DNA from: Glandiceps talaboti
Lineage: Eukaryota; Hemichordata; Enteropneusta; Spengelidae
Length of the DNA stretch: 64,000 bases
Direction of reading: 5' to 3'
Assembly: GCF_964340395.1 (NCBI RefSeq)
Contig: NC_135558.1
Location: 10,896,501 to 10,960,500, forward strand
Positions 23,233 through 43,900 of this stretch are shown in pieces. The translations under genes and the position numbers were made by a program. The notes beneath the pieces were generated by a model. It had not been told where the DNA came from. It was given only the letters and a program-made list of their open reading frames with translations, and did no database searches. Positions within the stretch are counted from its first letter, which is position 1; the number at the start of each line of letters is the position of its first letter.

Positions 23233-23320
23233 TTGATTAATCAAGGCATAATGACTATGCTATCCATCTCTCTGTTTGATAGAGAGATAGATATTATAGT
23301 TATAATGCCTTGATTATTCA
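23233..23320. repeat. Inverted repeat (foldback)
   Basis: AATCAAGGCATAATGACTAT pairs with ATAGTTATAATGCCTTGATT with two mismatches, and an inner AGAGAGATAG pairs with the opposite arm's CTATCCATCTCTCT. The element is a near-complete hairpin of about 88 bp with no coding. Confidence 0.6.
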
Positions 23321-24502
23321 AGATTGATTTTACTTTGTGTCTATCTTGTTGAAATTAATATCACCACTGTAGTGTTTATTTTTATGTTATACACTGTATT
23401 TATTATTCTAGTTGCTAGACCCTCTTCTGCTAACTTTAGCAGCAACGTTGGTCACGTACCTGAGGGCTTGCTGTCCTCCATAGGGACTGAACAGAGCTGC
23501 TGTCCCCTCTACCTTTTTCTCCTTGTATTTGGTAACCTTCAACACACAGAGACCCAAGGTCTTACCATATGAGACTAGATATTTATTAGTCTGAGAGGTG
23601 CAGCATGGTAAAGTTTTACAGAAATGAAAATAAAGTTTACAAAAGTCATTTAAAAAATTATATATTCGGTTTCATCATATTCAGACCAAAAATTGCATTA
23701 GCATCTTGACACAGCATTTTAGATTGCCCTCACAATGGTGAAAAAATGTGAAGTTGATTTTAGAATTCAAATAAAAAAATAAACAAAAAGTACTTATTTA
23801 TTTATATTTCTGAATAAAAAATTTGGGTACTTATGTTAGTTTTGGTGGTCACTGACAATAAACCAAACCTTGTTTGTTTTAAAAATTTCCTCAAGAATTT
23901 TGTTAAAATGTAAATAATCACTAGGTTAAAGAAATTTGATAAAACAGTCTAAGTGGCAAAAACTACTAGAAATCTTCCAAAAGGTTTTTTGAAGAATTTT
24001 TCGATTTTGAACATACAAGACCATTATATGTATATTAATGCATGTACTGTATCAGGGAGATTACTTGAACATTCAAAACACGAGTTCTATTTAAAGAGTT
24101 TGCACATTATAATGATATTCCACTAAATTCCAGGATCTAGTCATTGTTACTTAATCAACCGAACTTATTGTGTTCTGTCCATCTGAACAATTTCATTTTT
24201 TTTCTTCAAAAGTTTATATTGTAAATAGTTGTACAGTGTTAAATGTCAAAACATATTTTGTAAGTTTTTTTTCAAAATTTATTAAAATATATTTGGTGTG
24301 GAATGTTAATTTTTAACTGTGTTTTACGTTTTTAACAATTTCCAGACAGTAGTTGCTTAGGCATTTGCCAATTTTAGCATATTTAGAAAATGGTAAGAAA
24401 CTTCAAATAAAAAGATCAATTAATTGAAAGTAAATAAGATTCTGTTGAGTTTTCTTATCCTGCCTTATACACCACCCATCCACCCCATCTCACCCCTGCA
24501 CA

Positions 24503-24574
24503 CAGACAGACAGACAGACAGACACATGCATGCATACAGACATACATACATACATACATGCATGCATGCACGCA

Positions 24575-24636
<62 letters not shown>

Positions 24637-24705
24637 TACATACATACATACATACATACATACATACATACATACATACATACATACAGACATACATACA
24701 TACAT
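24503..24705. repeat. Compound microsatellite GACA-CATA-GCAC-CA-CATA
   Basis: Successive tracts of GACA, CATA, GCAC, CA and CATA that appear to have grown from one another by single-base changes. Confidence 0.95.
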
Positions 24706-26241
24706 AATGCAGACAGACTCAAGTCAAAATTTGCATGGTGTGAGTATGCTACAGCCTCGGTATTCATTAGACTCACCTTCATCTGAGATGGGATATACAA
24801 CCCACCAAAAAATGCCAGTGTGTTTGCTTGCTTGTGGTAACCAGTAAAAAAGTTTCATACCGAGACATACGATGTATATTAGTGTTGGTATAGTAGTTTA
24901 TCAACGGCATAAACACCATAGGAGCCAGGATCCCATAACTGTGTTTACTGATAGAATGCTACATGTTATAACAATTGAGTATGTTAGTGTTACACTGTAA
25001 CGTTCACTGATAAAAACAAACGGATAAAAGTGTCAGAGAACCTACATGAGAGCCCCGCCGTTGTTTTTGTATTGTTGTTTTTACTAAATTTTGTCTTTGC
25101 ATGAAGTCTTTCCTTTAGCTCACTTCATTCAAGTAAACGCACCAATGTTTTTTCGTGGGTTGTAAGTCTATATGGTGATGTCATAAGTATAATCCGAACG
25201 AATGTACTTATTCATCCAATCTATATGGAAAAAAAATCCCTAGCAACAATGACCTTGCCCATAGCAACAGAACATTTCGTAGATTTTCGGGATAAAACAA
25301 ATATGAATATGAGTGTACTAAGAAAAAAAGCCATCCAGACTGAGTCTAGAAGTATCAGTCGCCAGAGGCCATACATTCAACAACTGCATGACTTTTTGAC
25401 AGTGGATTGGGTTTGGACAATGAGTTTTTGGCCCTGAACTATCCATATCAAGTCCTTATTTCATGTTTCTCATCGTAACACTTGAATTACAACGGGTCGG
25501 TCACGGTTGAAAAAAAAGGTAAATTGGAAAAAATGTATGAAAATAAGGTCGGTGATGCTTTCAGTACGTAATCTTAGTTTTACCAGTCTGTAGGCCTCAG
25601 TAATGGCAGAGGGATGGTAAGCACCGTTCAACGGTCCTGAATTTTAGCGAAAAGTTAGCCCATAAGCTTGTACATGCATGTGGTGTGTTTCCTTCTTACC
25701 ATCAGTTACGCGTTACGTCTAATTGTCTGCTTACAAATTTGGGCCATACCGGTAGATGGTGGAATTCTGTGATCAGCTTCTAGAAATGTATGGTAGGCCT
25801 GGCCATGAGAAACAAGAAAATAATGTTACCTCTAATAATGAAATATTCGATAACAACGCCATTGCCACTATTTTTATAAGACATGCGCACTGTGCGTCCA
25901 TAATACCACATGAGACTTGCAATTGAGATGCAGTTGACCAGTCATTCGCTCAAGTAGAAATTCATTTGAAAGACTTAGTACACAACGTGAAAATCAAACA
26001 AAAAAACCGTTGTTTTTGTACTCAGCAATGATGCTAATCACAAGTACAAATGTAATGAAACAATATAAAGACCATGTCGCATTCGGAAAGACATCATGAT
26101 CATACGTATGTCTGGAAATGTGATTAATCTGCCATGGAAAAATGAAACAAGCGTAACAAGGAAAGGATTCGGGAATGAATAGAGTTCATGGAATCGGATA
26201 CTATATTGTAACTTAGTAAAACAAACAACTTGATATGTATC

Positions 26242-26254
26242 GTTGCTAGGCAAC
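26242..26254. promoter_or_regulatory. RFX-type X-box, distal
   Basis: GTTGCTAGGCAAC is a full match to the RFX consensus RYYNYY-N-RRNRAC and is nearly symmetric. It lies about 600 bp upstream of the CIMIP2B start codon. RFX factors drive ciliary genes across animals, which fits the neighbouring gene. The site is read directly; its use is inferred. Confidence 0.55.
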
Positions 26255-26656
26255 ATTATGCAAAATTTGTATCTATTATCATGATGAAAAGATATTATTG
26301 CAAAAGTAAAAATCCACTTTCTTGATGCATTTTCCGTAATGTTTTGCTTTGTAAACAAACTCCTTGGAAATCGTTCTACCATTGCTTTGGAATTTCTCGC
26401 CAACCCCCTTCCTCGTTATCGTTTTGATTGTCTCTGGGTTTTGTACACTTCCGATGAAAACTTTTCAATTGACAAATAGGTATAGTCGTAACAATCGTAA
26501 TGGACCATTATTCCATTGCAAAGTGTATTAGTCCTCGTTATACTTCATTGCACTGTGGCCATTTTCTCTTTATAAATAATGCATAATTAAGTGCGCATAG
26601 CAGTGACATAAAAACATAACCACCCGGTCTGTATAGCAACCACCCGAGTGCTCTTG

Positions 26657-26670
26657 GCTTCCTTGGCAAC
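26657..26670. promoter_or_regulatory. RFX-type X-box, proximal
   Basis: GCTTCCTTGGCAAC matches RYYNYY-NN-RRNRAC at every constrained position. It sits 180 bp upstream of the CIMIP2B ATG, the usual distance for X-boxes of ciliary genes. With the distal match it gives two sites within 430 bp. Confidence 0.55.
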
Positions 26671-26849
26671 CACAGCAGCCACGCTATTGTTCAGTTCGAA
26701 CGCACAGACCTGAATGGCACACAGTGTATGATTGTTGTTCGCACATTGTTACGCATTCCCCTATGTAGCCGACTAGAATTCCCCTCTAACCGAAAATCAG
26801 CGCATGAGTGGGCATTTTTTTGGCAGAAGTAACCGAAATAGCAGCGAAA

Positions 26850-35983
<9,134 letters not shown>

Positions 35984-36248
35984 GAACACAATCCGAGTAC
36001 TTTCCGAACCTTTCCGAGCCTATCCGAATATCCGTCCACACAGAAAAGAAGAAAAGAAGCCGAGAAAAACTCAAAAAAGAAAAAAAATCAACATCTGACT
36101 TGTGTTAATTTCATCAGAACGTGATTTAGTTGTCCATTGCAAATGTGAATATATATGTCAACATTGAAGTTGACGTTTTTTTGGTTCAATTTAGTCTTTG
36201 ACATTAGGACATCAAATGTAATATTGTGTCAACTGATTTTACTTGTAT

Positions 36249-36254
36249 AATAAA
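36249..36254 (+). terminator. Poly(A) signal of CIMIP2B
   Basis: AATAAA occurs 266 bp past the stop codon, in an AT-rich stretch with no later exon. It is the first canonical signal after the stop, so it is the likely cleavage signal. Confidence 0.55.
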
Positions 36255-36475
36255 TAATTGCATGGACTTTGATGGAAGACATCAGTGGAGTGAGAGAATG
36301 GATGATACAACGAAGACAGCTTTGATCATATAATTTGATAGTAGATAATATTTACGCATGGGATTGCTGACCCAGGACCAGATAGCAACACTCTAATAAA
36401 TAAATAAATAAATAAATAAATGTCTACAATCGGCCACGACACATATAGACAAACAATACACGCACACACACGTAT

Positions 36476-36666
36476 ACATACATACATACATACATACATA
36501 CATACATACATACATACATACATACACTACATGCATGCATACATAAATACATACATACATACATACATACATACATACATACATACATACATACATACAC
36601 ACACATACACACACATACATACATACACATACATACATACATACATACATACATACATACATACAT

Positions 36667-36738
<72 letters not shown>
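36476..36738. repeat. CATA and CA compound microsatellite
   Basis: CATA tracts with small interruptions, ending in about 26 CA units. Confidence 0.95.
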
Positions 36739-36739
<1 letters not shown>

Positions 36740-39129
36740 CATGGTGTGGTAGAGTGGTAGATTATAGCGTGGCACAAATGTCGTGTCTTACAGTCTATAA
36801 ACGACCAGTAGGCTTGTCCAAATTTGTTTCTAAGACGGAATTCACGACAAACTAAAAGGCAATTTACCCCCTAAAAAATTAAAACTATTCAAAGTTACAT
36901 CAAGAGGTCCTTTGCTAATGTTAGAAAGTACAAGATGGGTCAGGGGAGTGATCTTCTCTGGACATGTACACTATCAAAATAATGACTTATTTAATGGGCA
37001 GGTACATAAACGAACAGATCGATTGGTTTGTTGTTAAAATACTTTTTATTATTTTGTTACGTGGCAGAGATGTGTACGACCACTTGTCATAAACAATAAT
37101 GACGTAATTAAAGTAAGAAAACGTTTAGAAGCTAAAAAAAAGAGCGGAAAGTGGTAGTTGATAGACAACTGTTGACGTCATGCTATACATATCTCGAAAA
37201 ACAACAACACATTTGATGGCAAGCGTTTCAATTCCGACACTGAGGGCAGGCTCGTGCAGAGAAGTGTTTACGTTTGCAGATAGCGACTAGGCCCCTCAGG
37301 TAACTTGTGTTTTCCCTGGCTGGAATGAAGAATCTAACTGTAATTACGGAGAGGTTGGGAGTGATATGTCACGTATTGCAATATAAATCATTTGTGGGAA
37401 ACTGTGGAATGTCTGACACAATTAAAGTGATAATATTTGATTCATTATAACTTTTATTCATCTCAATATTCAATTACACATACAATGCTGGAATATGTTT
37501 GTCAGATTTTCTCACTGACTTGATGTGTTCGACCTACTAAAATTATTACAATGTACCACTTTCTGCTTCCGGTCTGAAATGATTAAAAGCTCTAATCAAA
37601 ATAATTCAAACTATTCCATTTCATGGAAATCACATTTTTACAATAATTTAGTAAGTTTTTACTTTTACCCTCAATCTTAATCGAAATGTAGATACTAGCA
37701 TAGTCATATTTTAAATGATAACAATTCATTTATCTTATTAAGATTAAAGGAGTTGGCCTCAAATCAAACAATTTGTAGAAGTTACGTAATATGCAAATGA
37801 GATTACAGAGTTAAAGGGGAATAAAGGTGGTCTGGTTCAATCTGTGGATGTATTAGTGAGATTAATACATCATCGTTTTATCTTAGCCGCATTTGTTAAG
37901 GAAATCAAGAAAAGTCAAGTATACTGGAAATAATCAAATTTAGGAGCTGTAAGAACAAACAGAAGCTCCTAGCATTGTTTATTTCCCATAATGCCTCGTC
38001 TCGGTGTACAGCAGACCTCTTCTATACGCTAGATTGCTTTAAACAGCACAGTACAGCATGGTGCGAACGATATGATCGGTATACATGACTTTAAAAGCTG
38101 ATGAGCTCCCTAAGTATACATAAATGTACCTAAGATAAAATCAACCTCACATTTCTTCACCTCAAAGGTTTTAAGAAAACAGATCTGATAGTTATCATAA
38201 GACCCACACTTTGTTGCTTATCGTCTCAGCCATTAAACATTCAATCGAAAAAAAAAGATAGTACATGTTGAAATAGTTGCAAAGTAGAAACATATAAAGT
38301 AACCACCGTAAATGGAACAAAATGCTAATTAAATTGCTATAGGCAACGGCCATTGCCCCCCTCCCCTCCCCCCTCTCTAAAAATCAAACAAAAAATGTTA
38401 CATTAATACATCAATAGTACTATTTCTTTCAAACAATTGGTATATTGGTCGGTAAATATTATGACACATATATTATTCCCCAATACTTCTCATCGAATCA
38501 GTCGAGGAAAAAAAGAGTGACCCAAGGGGCCATGTCAATACGAGTCTCTAGGTTCGTAGTGACACCCTTAGTTCACACAAGTGTTTCTCGTTTGAAGGAA
38601 GGACAATATTGTGAATATAATTATACCTCCGCAAGTAACAGTAGTGACGTACTAGTAGACGCACATTGTCATGACGTCGAACGACTTAGGGTATAAATTC
38701 GATTCCATAGTTGTTGTTTGAACGCGTTCAACTTGGCTTGTGTGAGATATAATGATTGAAATACAAATGTAAAATTTCTCTCTCATCTTTGGACTGTCAC
38801 AGTGAGTGACAGGTAACAATTTGAAAATAGTTTATATGACATTAGATTAAAAATACTATAATTACACCGTCAACAGTGGGGTTGATTTTCAACTTACAGA
38901 GCGTAAAAAAACACATTATGGTGAAAACCAGGGCAGAACAATTTTTTTTACACACAACTAAAAATTAATACTGACTGCAATAATGTACTCATTACATTCT
39001 AAGAAACACGACAAAAATTGGCATGACTTAACAAACAAACAAATAAAAGTATATTTTGATTGTATATCTATAAATTTTGTATTTACAGTGAACTAATATT
39101 AATTTTTTAAGGAATATTAGTATGCAAAT

Positions 39130-39390
39130 GTTTGTCAAGTTGCATTCTAAATTGAGCATGCTCAGTTGCAAAGCATTATGGGATTATTTGTAGTTGCGGT
39201 AAAATGTGATTTGGGGTAACTGGAACGAGTACACTCCTACAAATGGCCCGGGTAACCAAGACTGGTTTATTTTCGCTGTTGCAAACACTATGACAAGATT
39301 GTTTACAACAGTGGTTAACTTGTGTTCAAAAATGGAATGATACTCAATTTCCCACAATGCATCATTCAAGATGGCATATTTGCATATTAC
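39130..39390. mobile_element. Diverged copy of the 248-bp MITE
   Basis: Shares with 1529-1776 the block TGAGCATGCTCAG followed by GCAAAG..GGATTAT.TGT, and at the other end TTTCCCA..ATGCA.CATTCAA.ATGGC. The terminal repeats are eroded. Confidence 0.6.
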
Positions 39391-40915
39391 CAACGTTATT
39401 ATCTCATTCTGGAACTGACGAGTGACATAGGCGTGCAACATAGGTCACGAGTTAACGGTAAATTTAAGGTTACTCTTGCACAAAATCAATATTTACAGCA
39501 AATAAGATGTTAAATTAATCTAAAATTTACAGTGAAAGATGAACCCCTACCGGGTTGAGTTGTAAACATAGCGTGATTGATTCGTGAACTACAAACTGGG
39601 AACAGTAGGCGTTTCTAGACTTAGCTATCTGGTAAGATAACTGTGCTGTCGTTGAAGTTGCTACATGCTTTTTGATCATGATTTGAACAGAATGAAGACT
39701 CCACACGGACAAACTTAAAATGTGATAAATATTAAAGCACAACAAAGACTACAAGTGCAAAATCATGTTGCCATCGTTACTGATATGTGAGAAAGCTATC
39801 AAGGATAGGAGAACTGGTGTGATAATGCTATGATGTCTTAGATGGGCGATAAAATCAATAACAACACTCAACAATACTGATGATATTTTGCATTTCAACA
39901 AAACAGAGCTTAAACAATACTCGTATATTAAACATAATAGTTACATTAAATCACTGTACAGTGTTGGCATAAATTTCAGGTGACTCAAAAAATCTATCTT
40001 TTGATTCAAAATTGTAAGTATCCACATTAGATTATTAACAATATCTGTTCAATATATTGAAAAGGTGTAAGTTTGACAGAATCGAATTTGGTGAATCAAC
40101 AGGTGGTAGTAAATACATTTTTTTTAGAAGTACTGCTATTTATATCATTATTACTCGTTATACCTTGGGAATACACATTCATTTACATTGATTTTAAATT
40201 TTGTCATATATATCAATATTAATAATAAAAATGTTATTAATGAGCATACAATTACTTGGTAAGTAGTGACGTTATCAGCGAAAGGTTTCCGAGTCAAAAT
40301 CGAACCGCGAGATGACTTCCGAAAGTCGCCGAATAAAGTCGAAGCACTTCTAGAGCGGAAGACCTTGATCACACAAAATTAAGCAGTTTTACACCAAGTG
40401 TGTAGCTGCAGCAAGACCAACATTCTATCATTCCGTAATATGTCAGATTAAAATCACAGTTTTCTAAATTTCTTAGTTTATGTGCTTCAAAAAAATGTGA
40501 ATTTTGTTAATATTATAATTGAGAAATAAATACTGAGTATAAATGAAATAAAACGACAATCTACAATATACATAACGTCTATTCAAGTATACTAAAGGAT
40601 ATAGTTTGATTGACACCTCAATGGATAGTCTTACGGATTCATGTTTATCTATGATACAAATATAGTACAAGTTATCAAAATAATTTACAAATTTTCATAT
40701 TTTATATTTTTTCCCGAAATATTCATGAGTAAATAAATGAAGTTAAGAGGTATATAATGTCATGTGACGCAGGATAATCTATTTAGCCGTATGATATACC
40801 GATGTTTGAGTTCCAGGATGATCAAATCATACAGGCTGTGGTGTATCAATTTTGAAAATATCGCACGTCTTAATAGCGCCCTCATTTGGCTGAAAAGTGA
40901 AAGCATTGGTGAACT

Positions 40916-43900
40916 CTAAAGTTCTTTGACCATCAGCGAACATCTCGAATCTGGTGGTTGGACTTTAGCGAAACACTTGACTCCTTCGAATTCGTAGTCT
41001 ATGATTGGATCAAATGATTTCTTTTCTTCCATGCCAACGTCTAATGCAACGGCTTGAGCCATAGGGTGAGTATAGATACCACACACGCCTTTGAATTTGC
41101 TGGACTTTGCGATCTGTAAAGTACCTGTAATTAACAAAATCACAAGCATGTATGTAATAATGAACTTGATTTGCTAAACTGGATAACTTCATTTCTGAAG
41201 ACAAGTGAAAACAGAGTTAAGTACCTAATGTAACATAGTGCCAAGGGTCACGGTGTGCCTGAGCACAAATAAGTAGCAACATATAAATAAATAAATGAAT
41301 AAATTACCATATATAGATAAATAAACAATACGAACACACAATACATACGTGAAACCAATATGCATTTTTCTGACTTCAGATTTATAAATCTTATATTAGC
41401 CTTGTGATTGGTTGTTTCGAGTGCAATTCCGAACATGCGATATGTTTGTTTGTAATTTAACTACACTTACCAACTTCCATTAATTTCTGTAGTGGTGCTT
41501 TAAGACTTGTGTCCTCGTCCTGTGATATGACAGTGGCAAGTTGTATCAACCATTGGTTAGCCTCGTTCACGGCTAAACTTTCCTTGGCACACTTTTCCAG
41601 TCCTGTGCTATAGGCCGCAAACGCTTTCAGTTGTGGAGAAGAAATCTGATCAAGACCCGATTCTTCCAACTTTCGTTCGTTAAAGTCCATGTTGACCACC
41701 ATGCCAACAATTCGACGTGGATTTAGTTTTCGAAGAAGAAACGAAAAGTTTTTGCCATCGATTGCAGCCATCTTCATCCCTGTATCTAGGAAACCTCTCT
41801 TGTCTTCTTCCGGGATTTCAACGGCAACGGTTAGAGGTTCACATTTAACGAAACCTTCTACAGCCAATTGACATCCTTGTTCAAGTTCTTTTACAGTACT
41901 GTCTTCAAGTGATACTATTTCATATCCAGGTACTTCAAATTCGTCATTTGCGTCTGCCTCTTTCGCGAGTGCTTTGATGACGTCACCAAGGGTACCGGCT
42001 TGAAAGAAGTCTATTATGTTTATCTGAAGTCCACGATCTTTCAGTTTGCCGACAGTTTGGACCGCATTCACTGTATATAGAAATGGGAAAATTACTTTAG
42101 AATATGAATTAAACCAATAATTATTGAGAAATAAAATTAAAACATGACAATAATACTAAAAAATATCATTCACAGCTCAAATTTTAATACATGTACATCA
42201 AAATATTTTAATAAGAATGTCAATATTCATACAGTGCCAGTACTAGTGAGCCACGTCATGAAACCAATCACAAAGTGTTCCTCATTGTTTGTTTAAAGTG
42301 GCACAAGCTGAGTTGTAAGCTTTTTACTCAAGTGAAAATACTTACAAAAAATTCATTAATATTATTTTAGTGTGTTGTTAATGTCAATGCATGCTTCCTA
42401 TGACATTACAATTTGTGTTCTGGCATTGTTAGAACTGGTGATTGCAAAGCAGGGAGTTCCTGTATACAAAGATACGTATAATAAATTACGTCATCGGATC
42501 GTTTATAAGTTGTATCCTGATACTAGATTTGTGTTCAGTGATGGCAAAGTATAAATCAGTAAATAGAATAATTTGGGTACTTTTTAACATGTTGAAAAAA
42601 TGACAGCCCCCAAAAAACATAAACTCAGCTTGTGCCCAAATAATAAGTTCAGTTGTCCCTAACTATGCGTAGAGGTAGTGCACAATCACACTATTGTACT
42701 GTTTTAGCTTTTTTCTTCTCCCTCATTTTTTGACTGACATGCAAAAAAAACACACAGGTACCAATGTGTTTCTAACATACCTGAGTTGCCACCTAGCTGG
42801 AAGAAATTGTTCTCCAGTGTGATTTGGTCGTATGTTACATCAAGCACTTCAGACACCACTGACAGAATCAGTATTTCTTCAGGTGACTTTTCAGGAATGA
42901 CTTCCTCTGGTTGCGTTGCTTCAGTTTCTTTAGATTCGTCTTTTGTAATTTCTGGTTCTGTGACTTCGGCATCTCCATCCTCATCTCCCTTCTTTGAGTC
43001 TTCTTCACCATCTTCAAACAATTTTCTCCTCACTTTTGAGTCCTCACTCATTCCATTCTGTGCTTCTTTCTCTGGCGTTTCCTCTTGGGTTCCATCTTTA
43101 TTGCCATCTTCATCATCTGATGAATCTTCAGATGATGAAGAAGATGGAGAAGATGTTGCTGACGAAGATTGGGATTTGTTATTGACAGTTACCTCAGCAA
43201 CAGTATCCTTGTCTTCACTTGGGGTGGGCTTCCCATCACTAGATGTTTCTTCTTTGGTCTCAGGAATATCCTCTTCCTTATCTTCTTCATTTTCTGTTTT
43301 CTCTTCTGTTCTCTCTTCATCTTCTGTCTTCTCATCCTGCTCTGCAGGAGCTGGTGCTGCCTCAACCTCTTTAACAATTGTTGGCCCCTCTATCACTTCC
43401 TCGATTATTGCATCATCTTTGCTATCATCTTCATCATCCTCTTTTTCAGGACCATTCTGTGGTTGCACTACACTCTCTCCAGCTGTCACTAACTGTGCTT
43501 TAGCTGCCTTGAGTTCAATCTCATGCTCATCAGACAGCTTGACAACAGCTGGTTTTGATGGTTCCTCTGTAGGATGATCCGGAGTAACAATTTCTTCATC
43601 AGATGCCAAATCTTCAGCATCTTCCTCAACCTCTTCTGTTTCTTCCTTTGTATCTTCCTTCGACCCATCGACTTCTTCTTTATCTTTTTCTTCATCTGCA
43701 TCAGACTCTTTTCCCGACTCATTTTCCTCAACTTGCTCATCCTCGCTTGATTCTTTCCCACTGTCACTTGCGTCCTTCATCTCTACGACTTCAGTATCAG
43801 GAACCTCCTCTTCGATTTCAGTCACTAGAGCTTGCTCTGGTTCGGACAAGTCATCCTCGGATGTGTCTGAGTCAACTTCAAGAGCCCTCCTCTCACTCTC

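Larger units (their letters stand above)
20531..26241. other. ATAT1 3' UTR and spacer to CIMIP2B
   Basis: Downstream of the ATAT1 stop, sequence is AT-rich with several candidate poly(A) signals, for example AATAAA at 21368-21373; which is used cannot be told. It contains a foldback at 23233-23320 and a compound microsatellite at 24503-24705. Open frames of up to 121 codons occur, but lack splice context or family features. No further gene is recognised. Confidence 0.5.
36255..40915. other. Spacer between CIMIP2B and the Ebony-like gene (convergent 3' ends)
   Basis: Both genes end toward this spacer. It holds a CATA/CA microsatellite at 36476-36738, a diverged MITE at 39130-39390 and otherwise AT-rich sequence. 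No canonical poly(A) signal for the Ebony-like gene was seen close to its stop on the minus strand. No gene is recognised. Confidence 0.5.

Noticed and set aside
25240-25275. Possible extra X-box at TGCCCATAGCAAC
   Set aside because: The right half-site fits, but no spacing of 1-3 bases gives a matching left half-site.
26038-26403. 121-codon minus-strand open frame near the CIMIP2B promoter
   Set aside because: No family features; overlaps a perfect X-box, and the length is within chance expectation for this amount of sequence.
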